A stretch of 64,000 nt of DNA, taken from positions 3,845,501-3,909,500 of the forward strand of contig NZ_CP036515.1 in the NCBI RefSeq assembly GCF_004323635.1, written 5' to 3'. Below are positions 19,954 through 30,376 of the stretch, one piece after another. How positions within the stretch are numbered: position 1 is the stretch's first letter; each line of letters starts with the position of its first letter. Under the pieces are notes generated by a model. The model saw only the letters and a program-made list of their open reading frames with translations, searched no databases and had not been told where the DNA came from. The stretch comes from Lichenihabitans psoromatis (GTDB taxonomy: Bacteria > Pseudomonadota > Alphaproteobacteria > Rhizobiales > Beijerinckiaceae). The position numbers and the translations under genes are program-made.

Positions 19954-20718
19954 TCACGCGAAAACTTCCGCATACCGTTGCAAAGACGCGTGATGGGTTA
20001 GATCAAGTCGCAATGGCGTGATCGAGATGGCATGGCGCGCCAGAGCTTCGAGATCGGTCCCCTCCCCCGGCGTGATCCCATCTCGCGCGAAGCCGATCCA
20101 GTAATAGGCGTTGCCGCGCCCATCCTGACGCTCGTCGATATGGACGAGATCGCTGCCGCGCTGTCCCTGCTTCGTCACCGCCACCCCACGTACGGCATCA
20201 GGAGCGCAATCGGGGAAGTTGATGTTCACCAACGTGCCGCCCGCGATGGTCTCGTCTAGCAATTTGCGGATCAAAGCCGGGGCATGCGCTTCGGCACAGT
20301 CCCAAAACGGGTTCTTACGGCCGGTCGTTGGACCATAGGCTTGGCTCATGGCAATCGAGGGAATACCGAGGAGCGTGCCTTCCATGGCGCCCGCGATGGT
20401 GCCCGAATAGGTCACATCTTCCGCGACATTCTGGCCGCGATTCACACCCGACAGGATGAGATCGGGCCTCCGATCTTTCAGAATCGCCTTCACGGCCATG
20501 ATGACGCAATCGGTCGGCGTGCCCTTTAGGGCGAAATGCTGCGGACTGATTTCGCGCAATCGCAACGGATCGGAGAGCGACAGCGAATGCGCCACGCCCG
20601 ACTGATCGGTTTCGGGCGCCACCACGACGACATCGTCCGTCAGGCTGCGGGCAATCCGCTCCATCACGGCCAAACCAGGCGCATGAATCCCATCGTCGTT
20701 GGTGATCAGAATGCGCAT
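19954..20718 (-). CDS. surE: SurE, 5'/3'-nucleotidase and survival protein
   Basis: Metal-dependent nucleotidase that dephosphorylates nucleoside monophosphates. With ATG 20718 it has 254 residues. [13 protein letters not shown] at the N-terminus carries the metal-binding Asp8-Asp9, and SGVNRGQN and [11 protein letters not shown] are characteristic. The frame is open 120 bases upstream into serS, but [10 protein letters not shown] is the invariant family start. It follows serS with a one-base gap, so translation is tightly coupled. Confidence 0.96.
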   Translation of the reverse strand: MRILITNDDGIHAPGLAVMERIARSLTDDVVVVAPETDQSGVAHSLSLSDPLRLREISPQHFALKGTPTDCVIMAVKAILKDRRPDLILSGVNRGQNVAEDVTYSGTIAGAMEGTLLGIPSIAMSQAYGPTTGRKNPFWDCAEAHAPALIRKLLDETIAGGTLVNINFPDCAPDAVRGVAVTKQGQRGSDLVHIDERQDGRGNAYYWIGFARDGITPGEGTDLEALARHAISITPLRLDLTHHASLQRYAEVFA

Positions 20719-20719
20719 G

Positions 20720-22021
<1,302 letters not shown>

Positions 22022-22041
22022 CTATGCGCCCTATGAGATCA

Positions 22042-22060
22042 CGGGCGGACGAAGCGCCCG
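22042..22060 (-). terminator. Small hairpin between tatC and serS
   Basis: CGGGCG (22042-22047) and CGCCCG (22055-22060) pair across a 7-base loop just after tatC on the minus strand. There is no T-run, so it may only modestly reduce read-through from tat into serS. Confidence 0.25.
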
Positions 22061-22126
22061 CGATCGATCAAACCGACGGAGACGTCAGCGAGGCGCGCCC
22101 CGCTCTCGTCTCGCGCGTCGGTCTTA

Positions 22127-22921
22127 TCAGGTCGAACGATCTGCCGCAGCCTTCCTGGCGCGTGATTTCTCGATCATGCTGACAGCGATGACGGCACCCT
22201 CGTAGAGAACCAGCATCGGCACCGCCAGCGACATCATCGAGATCACGTCGGGCGGTGTCAGGATCGCGGCCGCGATCGCGACGATGACGATCGCGAAACG
22301 GCGTTTCGATCGTAGGAATGCGGCATCGATGACGCCGATCTGACCCAGCAGCGTTAAAATGACCGGAAGCTGAAACGCGATCCCGAAAGCAAAGATCAGC
22401 GTCATGATGAGAGAGAGATATTCGCTGACCTTCGGCAGCAACTCGATCGTCGCTTCGCCAGGCACGTTGACCTGCGTATAGCTGACCGAAAAGCGGATCA
22501 GCAGCGGTAGAACGACGAAATAGACCAGCAACGCCCCAAGAACGAAGAATAGCGGGGTCGCGACAAGATACGGCACGAAGGCATTCTTCTCGTGCTTATA
22601 CAGCCCAGGCGCGACGAACATGTAGATTTGCGTCGCGATGATCGGGAAAGCGATGACGGCAGCGCCGAACATCGACAGCTTCATGTTGGTGAAGAATTGC
22701 TCGAGAAAATGCGTCGCGATCAGCTTCGCATTCTCCACCCCGACCACCGCGACGAAGGGATAGACCAAGATATTGTAGATGTGCTTCGAGAAATAGAAGC
22801 AGATCACGAAGGCGACCAGGAACGCGATCACCGACTTGATCAGCCGCGAGCGCAGCTCGATCAGATGCTCCATCAAAGGAGCTTTGGAGGCCTCGATGTC
22901 GTCGATCGGCACGGTCGTCAT
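22127..22921 (-). CDS. tatC: TatC, twin-arginine translocase receptor subunit
   Basis: Inner-membrane protein that binds twin-arginine signal peptides together with TatB. 264 residues with six hydrophobic helices. The cytoplasmic N-terminal APLMEHLIELRSRLIKS is the recognised signal-peptide-binding block, and the first periplasmic loop carries the family's conserved Pro/Glu residues. Its ATG overlaps the tatB stop by four bases. Exports folded, often cofactor-bearing, proteins such as molybdoenzymes, whose cofactor genes lie at the start of the window. Confidence 0.97.
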   Translation of the reverse strand: MTTVPIDDIEASKAPLMEHLIELRSRLIKSVIAFLVAFVICFYFSKHIYNILVYPFVAVVGVENAKLIATHFLEQFFTNMKLSMFGAAVIAFPIIATQIYMFVAPGLYKHEKNAFVPYLVATPLFFVLGALLVYFVVLPLLIRFSVSYTQVNVPGEATIELLPKVSEYLSLIMTLIFAFGIAFQLPVILTLLGQIGVIDAAFLRSKRRFAIVIVAIAAAILTPPDVISMMSLAVPMLVLYEGAVIAVSMIEKSRARKAAADRST

Positions 22922-23619
22922 TGTTCGGTCGCCTCGTGCCGACGAACCCGCACAGTCCTGGCGCGCAGGCCGAGATCGGCCTGCGCCTCTTGCCGGAGCG
23001 CCGCGGCCCCGACGCGTCGCTTCGGGAGAACGATCTTCCGCTTGCGCGAGGGGCCATCCCCGACCGACGTCATGTCGTCCGCCAGAGCGCCGTTGACAGT
23101 TGATGGAGCAGCGACGATCGCACTATCAAGAACGGCCAAAGGCGGTTCGATCATAGGCTGCTCGATCGCCGGGTGATGGCTAATCGCCTCGGTCACGGCG
23201 TTTTGCTCGACCACGGGCGCAAATCCGGCGGCAGCTGCCGTTGCGCTCACATCGTCAGCGATCAGGTCGGATTGATGCGGGAGCGAAAAACCGTCGGTCG
23301 CGGCCGATGTTGGCGGCGCAAGAAGCGGACCGGACGGGGTCACCGCATTAGTCAATTCACTTTGAATGTCGCGGACAGGGTCGAAATGCACCTTGAGATC
23401 AGCTTGGCTGGTCATCTTGGCCATTTCGTCGCGGATGTCCTGAATGTCGGCCTCTTTCATGGCATCCATGAACTGGCCCTGGAACTCGCTCGCCATCCGA
23501 CGCAACCGGCCGACCGCCTGCCCCACTTGCCTCAGCACGCGCGGCAGATCCTTCGGGCCGATCACGACCAACGCGACCACGCCGATGATCAGAAGCTTTC
23601 CGGCGTCGAAATCGAACAT
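22918..23619 (-). CDS. tatB: TatB, twin-arginine translocase subunit
   Basis: Single-span membrane protein of the TatBC receptor. 233 residues, long for TatB but usual in Alphaproteobacteria. The N-terminal helix MFDFDAGKLLIIGVVALVVIGPKDLP and the amphipathic helix that follows (about 22-60) are conserved; the C-terminal half is a variable acidic/alanine-rich tail ending in basic residues. Overlaps tatC by four bases and follows tatA after 75 bases. Confidence 0.95.
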   Translation of the reverse strand: MFDFDAGKLLIIGVVALVVIGPKDLPRVLRQVGQAVGRLRRMASEFQGQFMDAMKEADIQDIRDEMAKMTSQADLKVHFDPVRDIQSELTNAVTPSGPLLAPPTSAATDGFSLPHQSDLIADDVSATAAAAGFAPVVEQNAVTEAISHHPAIEQPMIEPPLAVLDSAIVAAPSTVNGALADDMTSVGDGPSRKRKIVLPKRRVGAAALRQEAQADLGLRARTVRVRRHEATEQ

Positions 23620-23694
23620 GGATACTCAAGTCGTCGTAAGAAGATGAGCCTCACGGCGAGGTCGCCCGAGGCTGCCGGCGGCGAAGCGGTCGGA

Positions 23695-23958
23695 TCAAAC
23701 GACCCGATGCGTTTCCGTGGTCTTCTCGATCGGCTTGCCCTGATGATCGATCGAACGAACCTGATCGACATTGACGGGCGTCACGGGCGTGATCGGTGCC
23801 TTGGCATCAGCCACGTCGTCGTCAGCCATGCCCTTCTTAAAGGACTTGATGCCCTTGGCGAAGTCACCCATCAGATCGGAGACCTTGCCCTTACCGCCGA
23901 ACAGCAGCAGAAGCACGCCGCCGACGATGATCCAGTGCCAAATGCTCATACCACCCAT
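23695..23958 (-). CDS. tatA: TatA, twin-arginine translocase pore subunit
   Basis: Polymerises to form the Tat conduit. 87 residues: short N-terminal transmembrane helix ([16 protein letters not shown]), the [25 protein letters not shown] amphipathic region read in pieces, and a variable tail. It heads the tatA-tatB-tatC set on the minus strand. An ATG at 23949 (MSIWHW) is a possible alternative start, three codons in; the family N-terminus fits either. Confidence 0.94.
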   Translation of the reverse strand: MGGMSIWHWIIVGGVLLLLFGGKGKVSDLMGDFAKGIKSFKKGMADDDVADAKAPITPVTPVNVDQVRSIDHQGKPIEKTTETHRVV

Positions 23959-24072
23959 CGACGCAACCCTCAGGCAATGTCGTCACCGCTCGCCGAGACG
24001 GCAGCAGGACCCTTGACCGCAACCTAAGCGTCAAACGGGGCAAAAACAAGCGCGCGCGGCATCCTGCACCGC

Positions 24073-24597
24073 TTAGAGGCGGTAGCGGATCTGATCCGTC
24101 CAGAAGCGCTCGAGACGCGTCAAAGCTTGGTTGAGCTTAGCGAATTCGTCACCCGAAATTCCGCCGATCTGCTCCACAGTCGTGACATGCTTTTCATAGA
24201 GCGACGTGACGATATTGTGAATGTCCTGCCCTTTTTCGGTCAGGCTGATCCGCACCGACCGACGATCGATGCGCGACCGGGCGTGGTGAAGATAGCCCAT
24301 TTCGACCAGCTTCTTGACGTTGTAGGACACGTTCGAGCCGAGATAGTAGCCGCGGGTGCGGAGTTCGCCGGCCGTCAGTTCCTTGTCGCCGATGTTGTAG
24401 AGCAGCAGCGCCTGGACCGAATTGACGTCGTTGCGACCGCGCCGGTCGAACTCGTCCTTGATGACGTCCAGAAGCCGGCGATGCAGCCGCTCCACCATGG
24501 TGAGCGCTTCGAGATAGACCGGACGAACGTCGTTGATCCGCTCGCTTCGGGTCTGTGCCACATCAACTTTAGCAACCGTTGCCATTCGACGCCCCAT
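24073..24597 (-). CDS. ldtR: MarR-type winged-helix regulator, LdtR-like
   Basis: 174-residue MarR-family protein. The winged helix is central: DVNSVQALLLYNIGDKELTAGELRTRGYYLGSNVSYNVKKLVEMGYL in pieces, followed by the wing with SRIDRRSVRISLTEKG. The sequence strongly resembles LdtR, which in Liberibacter and Sinorhizobium controls an L,D-transpeptidase gene and stress tolerance. The symbol rests on that resemblance. Either Met1 or Met5 (24585, preceded by GGGGCG) could start it. A 19-bp palindrome lies upstream at 24746-24764. The upstream region is markedly AT-rich for this genome. Confidence 0.85.
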   Translation of the reverse strand: MGRRMATVAKVDVAQTRSERINDVRPVYLEALTMVERLHRRLLDVIKDEFDRRGRNDVNSVQALLLYNIGDKELTAGELRTRGYYLGSNVSYNVKKLVEMGYLHHARSRIDRRSVRISLTEKGQDIHNIVTSLYEKHVTTVEQIGGISGDEFAKLNQALTRLERFWTDQIRYRL

Positions 24598-24745
24598 GTC
24601 TGATCTGCGAGGCGGCTCTACCGACCCCCTTCGCTCTGATCCAAGAAATAGGCTAAGCGCATGAAGACGAGTTTAAACAACAGAATGAACGCAGCGTTTA
24701 CTCGTTTGGGTAAATCGAAAGTGAAGTAGCCGATTTTTAAAAGCG

Positions 24746-24764
24746 TGTATTTGAATTAAATACA
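24746..24764. promoter_or_regulatory. 19-bp AT-rich palindrome upstream of ldtR (candidate operator)
   Basis: TGTATTT (24746-24752), five central bases GAATT, then AAATACA (24758-24764) form perfect 7-base inverted arms. It lies about 150 bases before the ldtR start and 48 bases after the DUF6163 stop. MarR-family regulators bind such AT-rich dyads and usually autoregulate, so LdtR is the obvious candidate. It could instead act as a weak terminator stem for the DUF6163 gene. Confidence 0.45.
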
Positions 24765-24811
24765 TCGATTAATTGTTTAGTTTCCTTACCGCCGTTGCTC
24801 GTGAAGACTTG

Positions 24812-25276
24812 TTAAACATAAGCCGCGTTCTCGCGAGCCGCCTGATACGTAAGCAGGAAGTAAACGATCACCAGAACGACATCGACGACACCGACCACAA
24901 GGTCGAAATCGAAGAAGCCGGGCAGGATCAGGATCGTGAGCCATTGCGCCGCAACCGTGACCAGCCAGACGACCCCGCCCCAGGCCGCCGCCAGCCATAG
25001 TCCAACGGCCGCGACGAGATCGATCACCGCGAAAAACATGACCGCCGCGACCCCGATCGAGGTCATCGTACTCAAGGTCGCGGTCGAGTCCGCGTCGCTG
25101 GATAGAACAGACCACCAATGCAGCAGGCCTTGCAGGACCCAAAGGAGCGAGAGCAGCCGCATGAACCACACCAACAACGTGCCGAAACGCGTCTCCGCGC
25201 CGGACCGCTCGGCCGACCCGATCTTGATGGCCGGGAGCGGGGGCTTGTAGCGCGGCGTGTTGGACACTGACTTCAC
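24812..25276 (-). CDS. DUF6163-family membrane protein
   Basis: Unknown function; about 154 residues from the GTG at 25276, which has AGAGGA upstream. The frame is open to ATG 25354, but the extra 26 residues look unlike the conserved part. Four hydrophobic segments follow a short Pro/Lys-rich N-terminus (SNTPRYKPPLP). The gene sits between ldtR and hemB, as in several rhizobia, and is divergent from hemB. Conservation of this neighbourhood hints at an envelope role linked to LdtR, which is inference only. Confidence 0.75.
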   Translation of the reverse strand: MKSVSNTPRYKPPLPAIKIGSAERSGAETRFGTLLVWFMRLLSLLWVLQGLLHWWSVLSSDADSTATLSTMTSIGVAAVMFFAVIDLVAAVGLWLAAAWGGVVWLVTVAAQWLTILILPGFFDFDLVVGVVDVVLVIVYFLLTYQAARENAAYV

Positions 25277-25481
25277 GCTTCGGGCGTCCTCTCGTTGGAT
25301 CGTCGCCGCTGCACATGCAGACGCGATGCTCGGAAGAGATGGTCGGACCCACATTTGTCAAGTGCGCGACCCGATCGGTCGGCGCGACGATCCGCTCCGC
25401 CTCAATCCAGCGTCTTTTCGTCAAACCACAGGCTATGCTAGGTTTGAAACATTATAAGAAGGCCGAGAGGCGGAGATCACC

Positions 25482-26525
25482 ATGTTGCATCGCGTCGAGG
25501 ACGACCGGAATGGCCGGCCCGAGCAGCGCCCGAGAGCGCATTTAGAGCTCTCCCACCGTCCCCGCCGCAACCGCAAATCGGAGTGGGCGCGTCGGCTGGT
25601 GCGGGAGAATGTGCTGACGACCGATGACCTGATCTGGCCGATGTTCCTTGTCGAAGGCAGCGGGCGCCGGGACGCCATCGCTTCGATGCCGGGTGTTGAT
25701 CGCTTTTCGGTCGACGAGGCAGTGCGGGCCGCCGTTCGGGCGCGGGAACTCGATATTCCGGCGATCGCCTTGTTCCCCAATACGGCGCCGACGCTGCGCG
25801 ACGCCATCGGCTCCGAAGCGCTGAACGATCAGAACCTCGTTTGTCAGGCATGCCGCGCCATCAAGGCGGAGGTGCCGGACCTCGGCATCGTGGCCGATGC
25901 AGCGCTCGATCCCTACACGAGCCACGGGCACGATGGGATCATGCATGGCGAAGAAATCCTCAATGATGCGACCGTCGACCTCTTGGTCGCGCAGGCCATC
26001 AACCAGGCTCGATCGGGTGCCGATATCATCGCGCCCTCGGACATGATGGATGGCCGCGTCGCCGCGATCCGGGCCGGGCTCGATGCCGAGGGCTTCGACG
26101 ACGTGCAGATCATGAGCTACGCGGCAAAATATGCGTCGGCATTCTACGGGCCGTTCCGCGACGCGATTGGCACCAGCACGACGTTAATCGGCGACAAGCG
26201 GACCTATCAGATGGATTCGGCCAATAGCGACGAAGCCATGCGAGAGGTCGCGCATGACCTCGCCGAAGGCGCCGACATGATCATGGTCAAGCCGGGCATG
26301 CCCTATCTCGATATCGTGCAGCGCGTGAAGGCGGAGTTTAGCGTCCCGACCTTCGCGTATCAGGTGTCAGGCGAATATGCGATGATCGCGGGCGCGGCGC
26401 GGAACGGCTGGATCGATGGTCCGCGCGCCATGATGGAGAGCCTCATCGCCTTTAAACGCGCGGGGGCTGACGGCATTCTTACCTATTTCGCCCTCGAGGC
26501 GGCCGAGCGGCTGCGCGCGGGTTAA
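25482..26525 (+). CDS. hemB: Delta-aminolevulinic acid dehydratase (porphobilinogen synthase)
   Basis: Condenses two 5-aminolevulinates to porphobilinogen for heme. 347 residues. Schiff-base lysines are Lys216 (SYAAKYASAFYGPFRDA) and Lys270 (IMVKPG). The metal loop reads ADAALDPYTSHGHDG, lacking the cysteines of zinc enzymes, so this is the Mg-dependent type usual in Alphaproteobacteria. GGAG lies six bases before the ATG. It is divergent from the DUF6163 gene. CtaA (heme A) is also in this window but is distant. Confidence 0.97.
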   Translation: MLHRVEDDRNGRPEQRPRAHLELSHRPRRNRKSEWARRLVRENVLTTDDLIWPMFLVEGSGRRDAIASMPGVDRFSVDEAVRAAVRARELDIPAIALFPNTAPTLRDAIGSEALNDQNLVCQACRAIKAEVPDLGIVADAALDPYTSHGHDGIMHGEEILNDATVDLLVAQAINQARSGADIIAPSDMMDGRVAAIRAGLDAEGFDDVQIMSYAAKYASAFYGPFRDAIGTSTTLIGDKRTYQMDSANSDEAMREVAHDLAEGADMIMVKPGMPYLDIVQRVKAEFSVPTFAYQVSGEYAMIAGAARNGWIDGPRAMMESLIAFKRAGADGILTYFALEAAERLRAG

Positions 26526-26631
26526 ACATCGTCGCCGCAATCAGCGTGTCGCACCATCGCCCTAAAAGTTGGCCGTCGACGGAAGCATTGCTCTCGTCAC
26601 CAGGGACATCCAGCAATTTGAGGGGAACGAC

Positions 26632-27186
26632 ATGGGATCGAAAACAAGGACGTTGAGCGACCTCTTCATGCATACGCTGAAGGACGTCTATTACGCCGAA
26701 CGGCATATCGGCAAAACCTTGCCGAAATTGGCCAAAGCCGCTGATTCGGATGAGCTGAAGCAGGCGTTCGAGCAGCATCGTGACGAAACCCATGCGCAGA
26801 TCGAACGACTCGAACAGGTCTTCGAGCTGCTCGGCAAGAAGGTCCAGAGCGTGCCGTGCGAGGCGATCCAAGGCATCATCGAGGAAGCCAAGGACATCAT
26901 GGACGAGTTCGAGGGCAGCCCGGCGCTGGATGCCGGGCTGATCGCGGCCGCGCAAGCCATCGAGCATTACGAAATCGCACGCTATGGCGCGCTGCGCTCC
27001 TGGGCATCGCAGTTGGGGCTGAATCAGGTTGCGACCTTGCTTGAGGAAACGCTGGCCGAAGAAAAACACGCGGACGCGCGCTTGAGCGAGTTGGGCGAGC
27101 GGCTCAACGCCGCGCAAGGCGGCCATGACGCGATGTCGGATGCGCTGAGCGAAAGCCACACCGACACGAAGACCACCGAACACTAG
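26632..27186 (+). CDS. DUF892 (YciE/YciF-like) ferritin-like protein
   Basis: 184-residue four-helix-bundle protein of the YciF family, associated with stress responses in other bacteria; biochemical function unresolved. The pattern of metal-type Glu/His residues in helices is visible: DVYYAERHIGKTLPKLA, EQHRDETHAQIERLE, EHYEIARYGAL and EEKHADARLSEL. ATG 26632 has GAGGGGAA upstream and is preferred to the in-frame ATG at 26569. It stands alone between hemB and the LivH-like gene. No general-stress (EcfG-type) promoter could be confirmed upstream. Confidence 0.85.
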   Translation: MGSKTRTLSDLFMHTLKDVYYAERHIGKTLPKLAKAADSDELKQAFEQHRDETHAQIERLEQVFELLGKKVQSVPCEAIQGIIEEAKDIMDEFEGSPALDAGLIAAAQAIEHYEIARYGALRSWASQLGLNQVATLLEETLAEEKHADARLSELGERLNAAQGGHDAMSDALSESHTDTKTTEH

Positions 27187-27249
27187 CGGCCTCGCAGCCC
27201 GATCGTCGATGCCGCTTTCTATTCGAGGCGGCTCGACTACGATCGAGGC

Positions 27250-28590
27250 ATGAAACTCCCGGTCCGTGTCTGCGTCCTGGTCCCCCTGGTCGTGATGGCC
27301 CTCTCGCTTGGCGCCTGCACGCCCGCGTTGGATCGAGATCAGGCGCGGATGTGCCGGATGGTCATCGAAGCGCTGACGGACGATGCCGCCGTCACCATCG
27401 TGCATCAATCCCTCGTGGTCGCCGGGCCTGATCCCACGATCCGCGTCGACTACCGGCTCAGCGACGTGGCCGCCAACGCAACCGCCCGTTGGGTGCAATG
27501 CAGCTTCGACAATGGTGCCCGACGACTCTCGCTGACCGCGCTGCGGACCGAAACGGGACCCTTGTCAGAGCCGCGCGTCTTCATGCTCAACCGGTTCTGG
27601 CTCGAATCGAGCGATCGCGTGCCGAACGACCCCTTGCCCATCGCCGGCGCCGAGAATGCCGTCGTGCTTCCGGTCGAAATTGGCTATTGGCTGCAGCAAC
27701 TCGTCAACGCCTGTCCATCATGTGCGGTCTATGGCCTGTTGGCGGCCGCCTACTCGCTCGTCTACGGGCTGATCGGCCGGATCAATCTCGCCTTTGGAGC
27801 CTTTGCGGCGATCGGGGGGCTTGCGGCGCTTATCGTCGTCCTCGGCTTGAGCGGATTGCCGGTCTGGCTGATCCTGCCTGGTTCCATCGCCATCGCGATC
27901 CTGTGTACGCTCTGCCACGGGCTAGCGATCAGTCGGCTCGTTTTTCAACCGCTTCAAGGCGCGACCGGGCAACAGGGACTGGTTGCGACGGTCGGCTTGT
28001 CTCTGTTTCTGGGAGAGTATTTGCGGCTGGTCCAAGGCAGCCAAGCGCGCTGGATCGTGCCGATGCTCGATACCCCACAAGCGCTCGCCAGGGACGACGC
28101 CTTCACGGTCACGGTCACGCCGATCGCGGTGCTGGTGAGCCTCGTGGCGGGCGTTGCGGCGGCGGCGCTTCTTCGCGCCATGACGTCTTCGCGGTTTGGC
28201 CGGGAATGGCGGGCCTTCAGCGACGACCCGCAAGCCGCCGCCCTGTTTGGCATCGGCCGCAATCGGATCGTGGCTCAAACCTTCGCGCTCGCCTCGGCCC
28301 TGGCCGGACTCGCCGGTGCAATCACGATTCTGATGTTCGGCGACTTCAGCGTCGCGTTTGCGACTACCCTCGGTTTGAAGGCGTTGACGGCCGCCGTGCT
28401 AGGCGGGATTGGCTCGGTGCCGGGCGCATTTCTCGGCGGCGTGTTCGTCGGGATGATCGAATCGGGATGGTCTGCCGCGTTCCCGATCGTTTATCGCGAC
28501 CTTGCGGTCTATGGTGTGCTGGTCGCCACCCTGATCTGGCGCCCTGGTGGATTTCTCGGTTTCCCGACCCTCGTGCCGCGTCGCGTGTAG
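27250..28590 (+). CDS. LivH-like branched-chain amino acid permease with an extra N-terminal lipoprotein-like domain
   Basis: 446 residues. From about residue 155 it is a LivH/BPD_transp_2 permease: several transmembrane helices, the GRINLAFGAFAAIGG start, and the cytoplasmic coupling region with REWRAFSDDPQAAALFGIGRNR. The first ~150 residues are unlike LivH: a signal-like helix with LGAC (Cys23) resembling a lipobox, then a soluble, beta-rich stretch. No ATPase (LivG/F), second permease (LivM) or binding protein is adjacent, so its partners, if any, are elsewhere. GAGG lies before the ATG. Confidence 0.8.
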   Translation: MKLPVRVCVLVPLVVMALSLGACTPALDRDQARMCRMVIEALTDDAAVTIVHQSLVVAGPDPTIRVDYRLSDVAANATARWVQCSFDNGARRLSLTALRTETGPLSEPRVFMLNRFWLESSDRVPNDPLPIAGAENAVVLPVEIGYWLQQLVNACPSCAVYGLLAAAYSLVYGLIGRINLAFGAFAAIGGLAALIVVLGLSGLPVWLILPGSIAIAILCTLCHGLAISRLVFQPLQGATGQQGLVATVGLSLFLGEYLRLVQGSQARWIVPMLDTPQALARDDAFTVTVTPIAVLVSLVAGVAAAALLRAMTSSRFGREWRAFSDDPQAAALFGIGRNRIVAQTFALASALAGLAGAITILMFGDFSVAFATTLGLKALTAAVLGGIGSVPGAFLGGVFVGMIESGWSAAFPIVYRDLAVYGVLVATLIWRPGGFLGFPTLVPRRV

Positions 28591-28745
28591 CGCCCATGTT
28601 GCGCGCTCGATGCCCGCTTCCGCCGATCCTCATCAAAGGCGGCCCTTGTTGCGAGACGGACGACCCTCCACATCTGCATCGCCACGAGACATGAGCGACC
28701 CGCGACCTTGTGGCACGCGTGATGTGCCGTACCAGGAGCCGATCG

Positions 28746-29216
28746 ATGAACTCGACCCAATGGACACCGTTTCAGCCCGTCAGCGCCTCGATCACGCGCG
28801 GTGGCTTGCCGGTCGGCGCCCTGAATGGCGTTCGCTCGCGTCGCATCGTTGCGGTTTGCCTCGACCTGATCCTGGTCTCGATTCTGTCGCTTGTTCTTTG
28901 GACGGGGCTACTCGTGCTGACGTTCGGCTTGTCGCTCCTGCTGCTGCCGCCCCTCTTTCCGTTCGTGGCCTTCTTCTACAATGGCTTGTCAGTGTCGGGG
29001 CCGCGCATGGCGACGTTCGGCATGCGTGCGGCCGACCTTGAGATGCGGTTGGAGGGCAGCGGCGGACGAGTCCCGTTCATCAACGCCGCCGTTCATGCGG
29101 TCTTGTTCTACGTGAGTTGGATGTTTCCGCCTGTCTTCCTCCTGTCGCTCGTCACTGCCGACAAAAGATGCTTGCACGACATCCTTTCAGGCGTGATCTT
29201 CGTCCGACGGATCTAG
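28746..29216 (+). CDS. RDD-family membrane protein
   Basis: 156-residue inner-membrane protein with about three hydrophobic segments; the RDD domain is recognised by RSRRIVAVCLDLILVSIL near residue 45, GPRMATFGMRAADLEM in the middle, and the terminal TADKRCLHDILSGVIFVRR. Function unknown; RDD proteins have been proposed as transporters. ATG 28746 with CAGGAG upstream is preferred to the earlier in-frame GTG. It lies between the LivH-like gene and bpt, its common neighbour in rhizobia. Confidence 0.83.
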   Translation: MNSTQWTPFQPVSASITRGGLPVGALNGVRSRRIVAVCLDLILVSILSLVLWTGLLVLTFGLSLLLLPPLFPFVAFFYNGLSVSGPRMATFGMRAADLEMRLEGSGGRVPFINAAVHAVLFYVSWMFPPVFLLSLVTADKRCLHDILSGVIFVRRI

Positions 29217-29259
29217 CCGCACCGCGCGGCCAGTCGAACGGGCGTGAGGGTGAACGATC

Positions 29260-30027
29260 TTGACGCGTGAGCCGCGCGACGCGCCGCAGTTCTACCTGAC
29301 CGCACCCTCGCCATGCCCTTATTTACCGGGGCGCGAGGAACGGAAGGTTTTTACCCATCTGATCGGGCGTCGAGCCGGCGCGCTCAACGACACCTTGAGC
29401 CAATCCGGCTTCCGCCGCTCTCAAACCATCGCCTATCGACCCGCTTGCGAGATGTGCCGAGCTTGCGTCTCGGTTCGCGTCAAGGTCGACGAATTTGCAC
29501 CGAGTCAGAGCTTCAGGCGCGTTCTCGCGGCCAATACGGATCTGATCGGCACACTCATCCCAAACCGGCCCACCTCCGAGCAATATTCTCTGTTTCGCGC
29601 TTATCTCGACGCGCGACACGGTGAAGGCGGAATGGCCGACATGAGCATTCTCGACTACGCCACCATGATCGAGGACAGCCATGTTGACACGAGGCTGATC
29701 GAATATCGCAGACGCGGGCCCGATACGGCCATCACGGGTCAAGGCACCGGCGATCTCATCGCGGTCTGCCTCACCGACATCCTCGCCGACGGATTGTCGA
29801 TGGTCTATTCCTTCTACGATCCGGAGATCATGAACCGGTCTCTCGGCACGTTCATGATCCTCGATCATATCGCCCAAGCGCGATCCCTCGCGCTCTCGCA
29901 TCTCTATCTTGGCTACTGGGTCGCCGGGTCCCGCAAGATGGATTACAAGGCGCGCTATCTGCCCCAGGAGAGGCTTGGCCTCAACGGATGGGAGCGAGTG
30001 GAGCGATCCCGACCCGGATCAGCTTGA
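29260..30027 (+). CDS. bpt: Bpt, aspartate/glutamate leucyltransferase (arginyltransferase family)
   Basis: Transfers leucine from Leu-tRNA to N-terminal Asp/Glu of proteins, tagging them for ClpS/ClpAP degradation (N-degron pathway). 255 residues. The conserved cysteine cluster [14 protein letters not shown] and the C-terminal [35 protein letters not shown] identify the ATE/Bpt family. The only start available is TTG 29260, because an in-frame stop lies three codons upstream; GAGGG precedes it. Weak initiation may keep the enzyme scarce. Confidence 0.92.
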   Translation: MTREPRDAPQFYLTAPSPCPYLPGREERKVFTHLIGRRAGALNDTLSQSGFRRSQTIAYRPACEMCRACVSVRVKVDEFAPSQSFRRVLAANTDLIGTLIPNRPTSEQYSLFRAYLDARHGEGGMADMSILDYATMIEDSHVDTRLIEYRRRGPDTAITGQGTGDLIAVCLTDILADGLSMVYSFYDPEIMNRSLGTFMILDHIAQARSLALSHLYLGYWVAGSRKMDYKARYLPQERLGLNGWERVERSRPGSA

Positions 30028-30038
30028 AGGCTCGACCA

Positions 30039-30284
30039 TCACGGCCGTTTGGCGAGGCCGCCATTGAGCGCCCGCGCCATCATGTCCTGAAATTGCTCAG
30101 GTGTTTGCGGATAGAGCGATAGCCAGGTCTTAAGGATCGCGTCGGGCGAAAACCGCTCCATCTCGGCCAGCATCTTTTTTTCGATTTCGCTCATCATGCG
30201 CTCTTGCAGCGGCGTCACATCTGGCAGGCCAAAGAACTGCCGCGCCTCGAGCGGGGTGCATTCGATTTCGACCGTGCATTTCAT
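30039..30284 (-). CDS. DUF6489-family small protein
   Basis: Unknown function, 81 residues from ATG 30284 (KCTVEIECTPLEARQFFGLPDV). The open frame extends to 30356 but the extension is not conserved-looking. Charged C-terminal helix with MMSEIEKKMLAEMERFSPDAI and SLYPQTPEQFQDMM resembles membrane- or PHB-associated phasin-like proteins, but this is not firm. It follows parC on the minus strand after 92 bases and converges with bpt. Confidence 0.72.
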   Translation of the reverse strand: MKCTVEIECTPLEARQFFGLPDVTPLQERMMSEIEKKMLAEMERFSPDAILKTWLSLYPQTPEQFQDMMARALNGGLAKRP

Positions 30285-30376
30285 TCGGACACCCGCTTTC
30301 GAACACGCTTCCGGCGCGCGATCGTTCAGCGTGCTGGAGCGGGCGCCGGGACGCAAGAGCCGCGGGGAGTGTTGTT

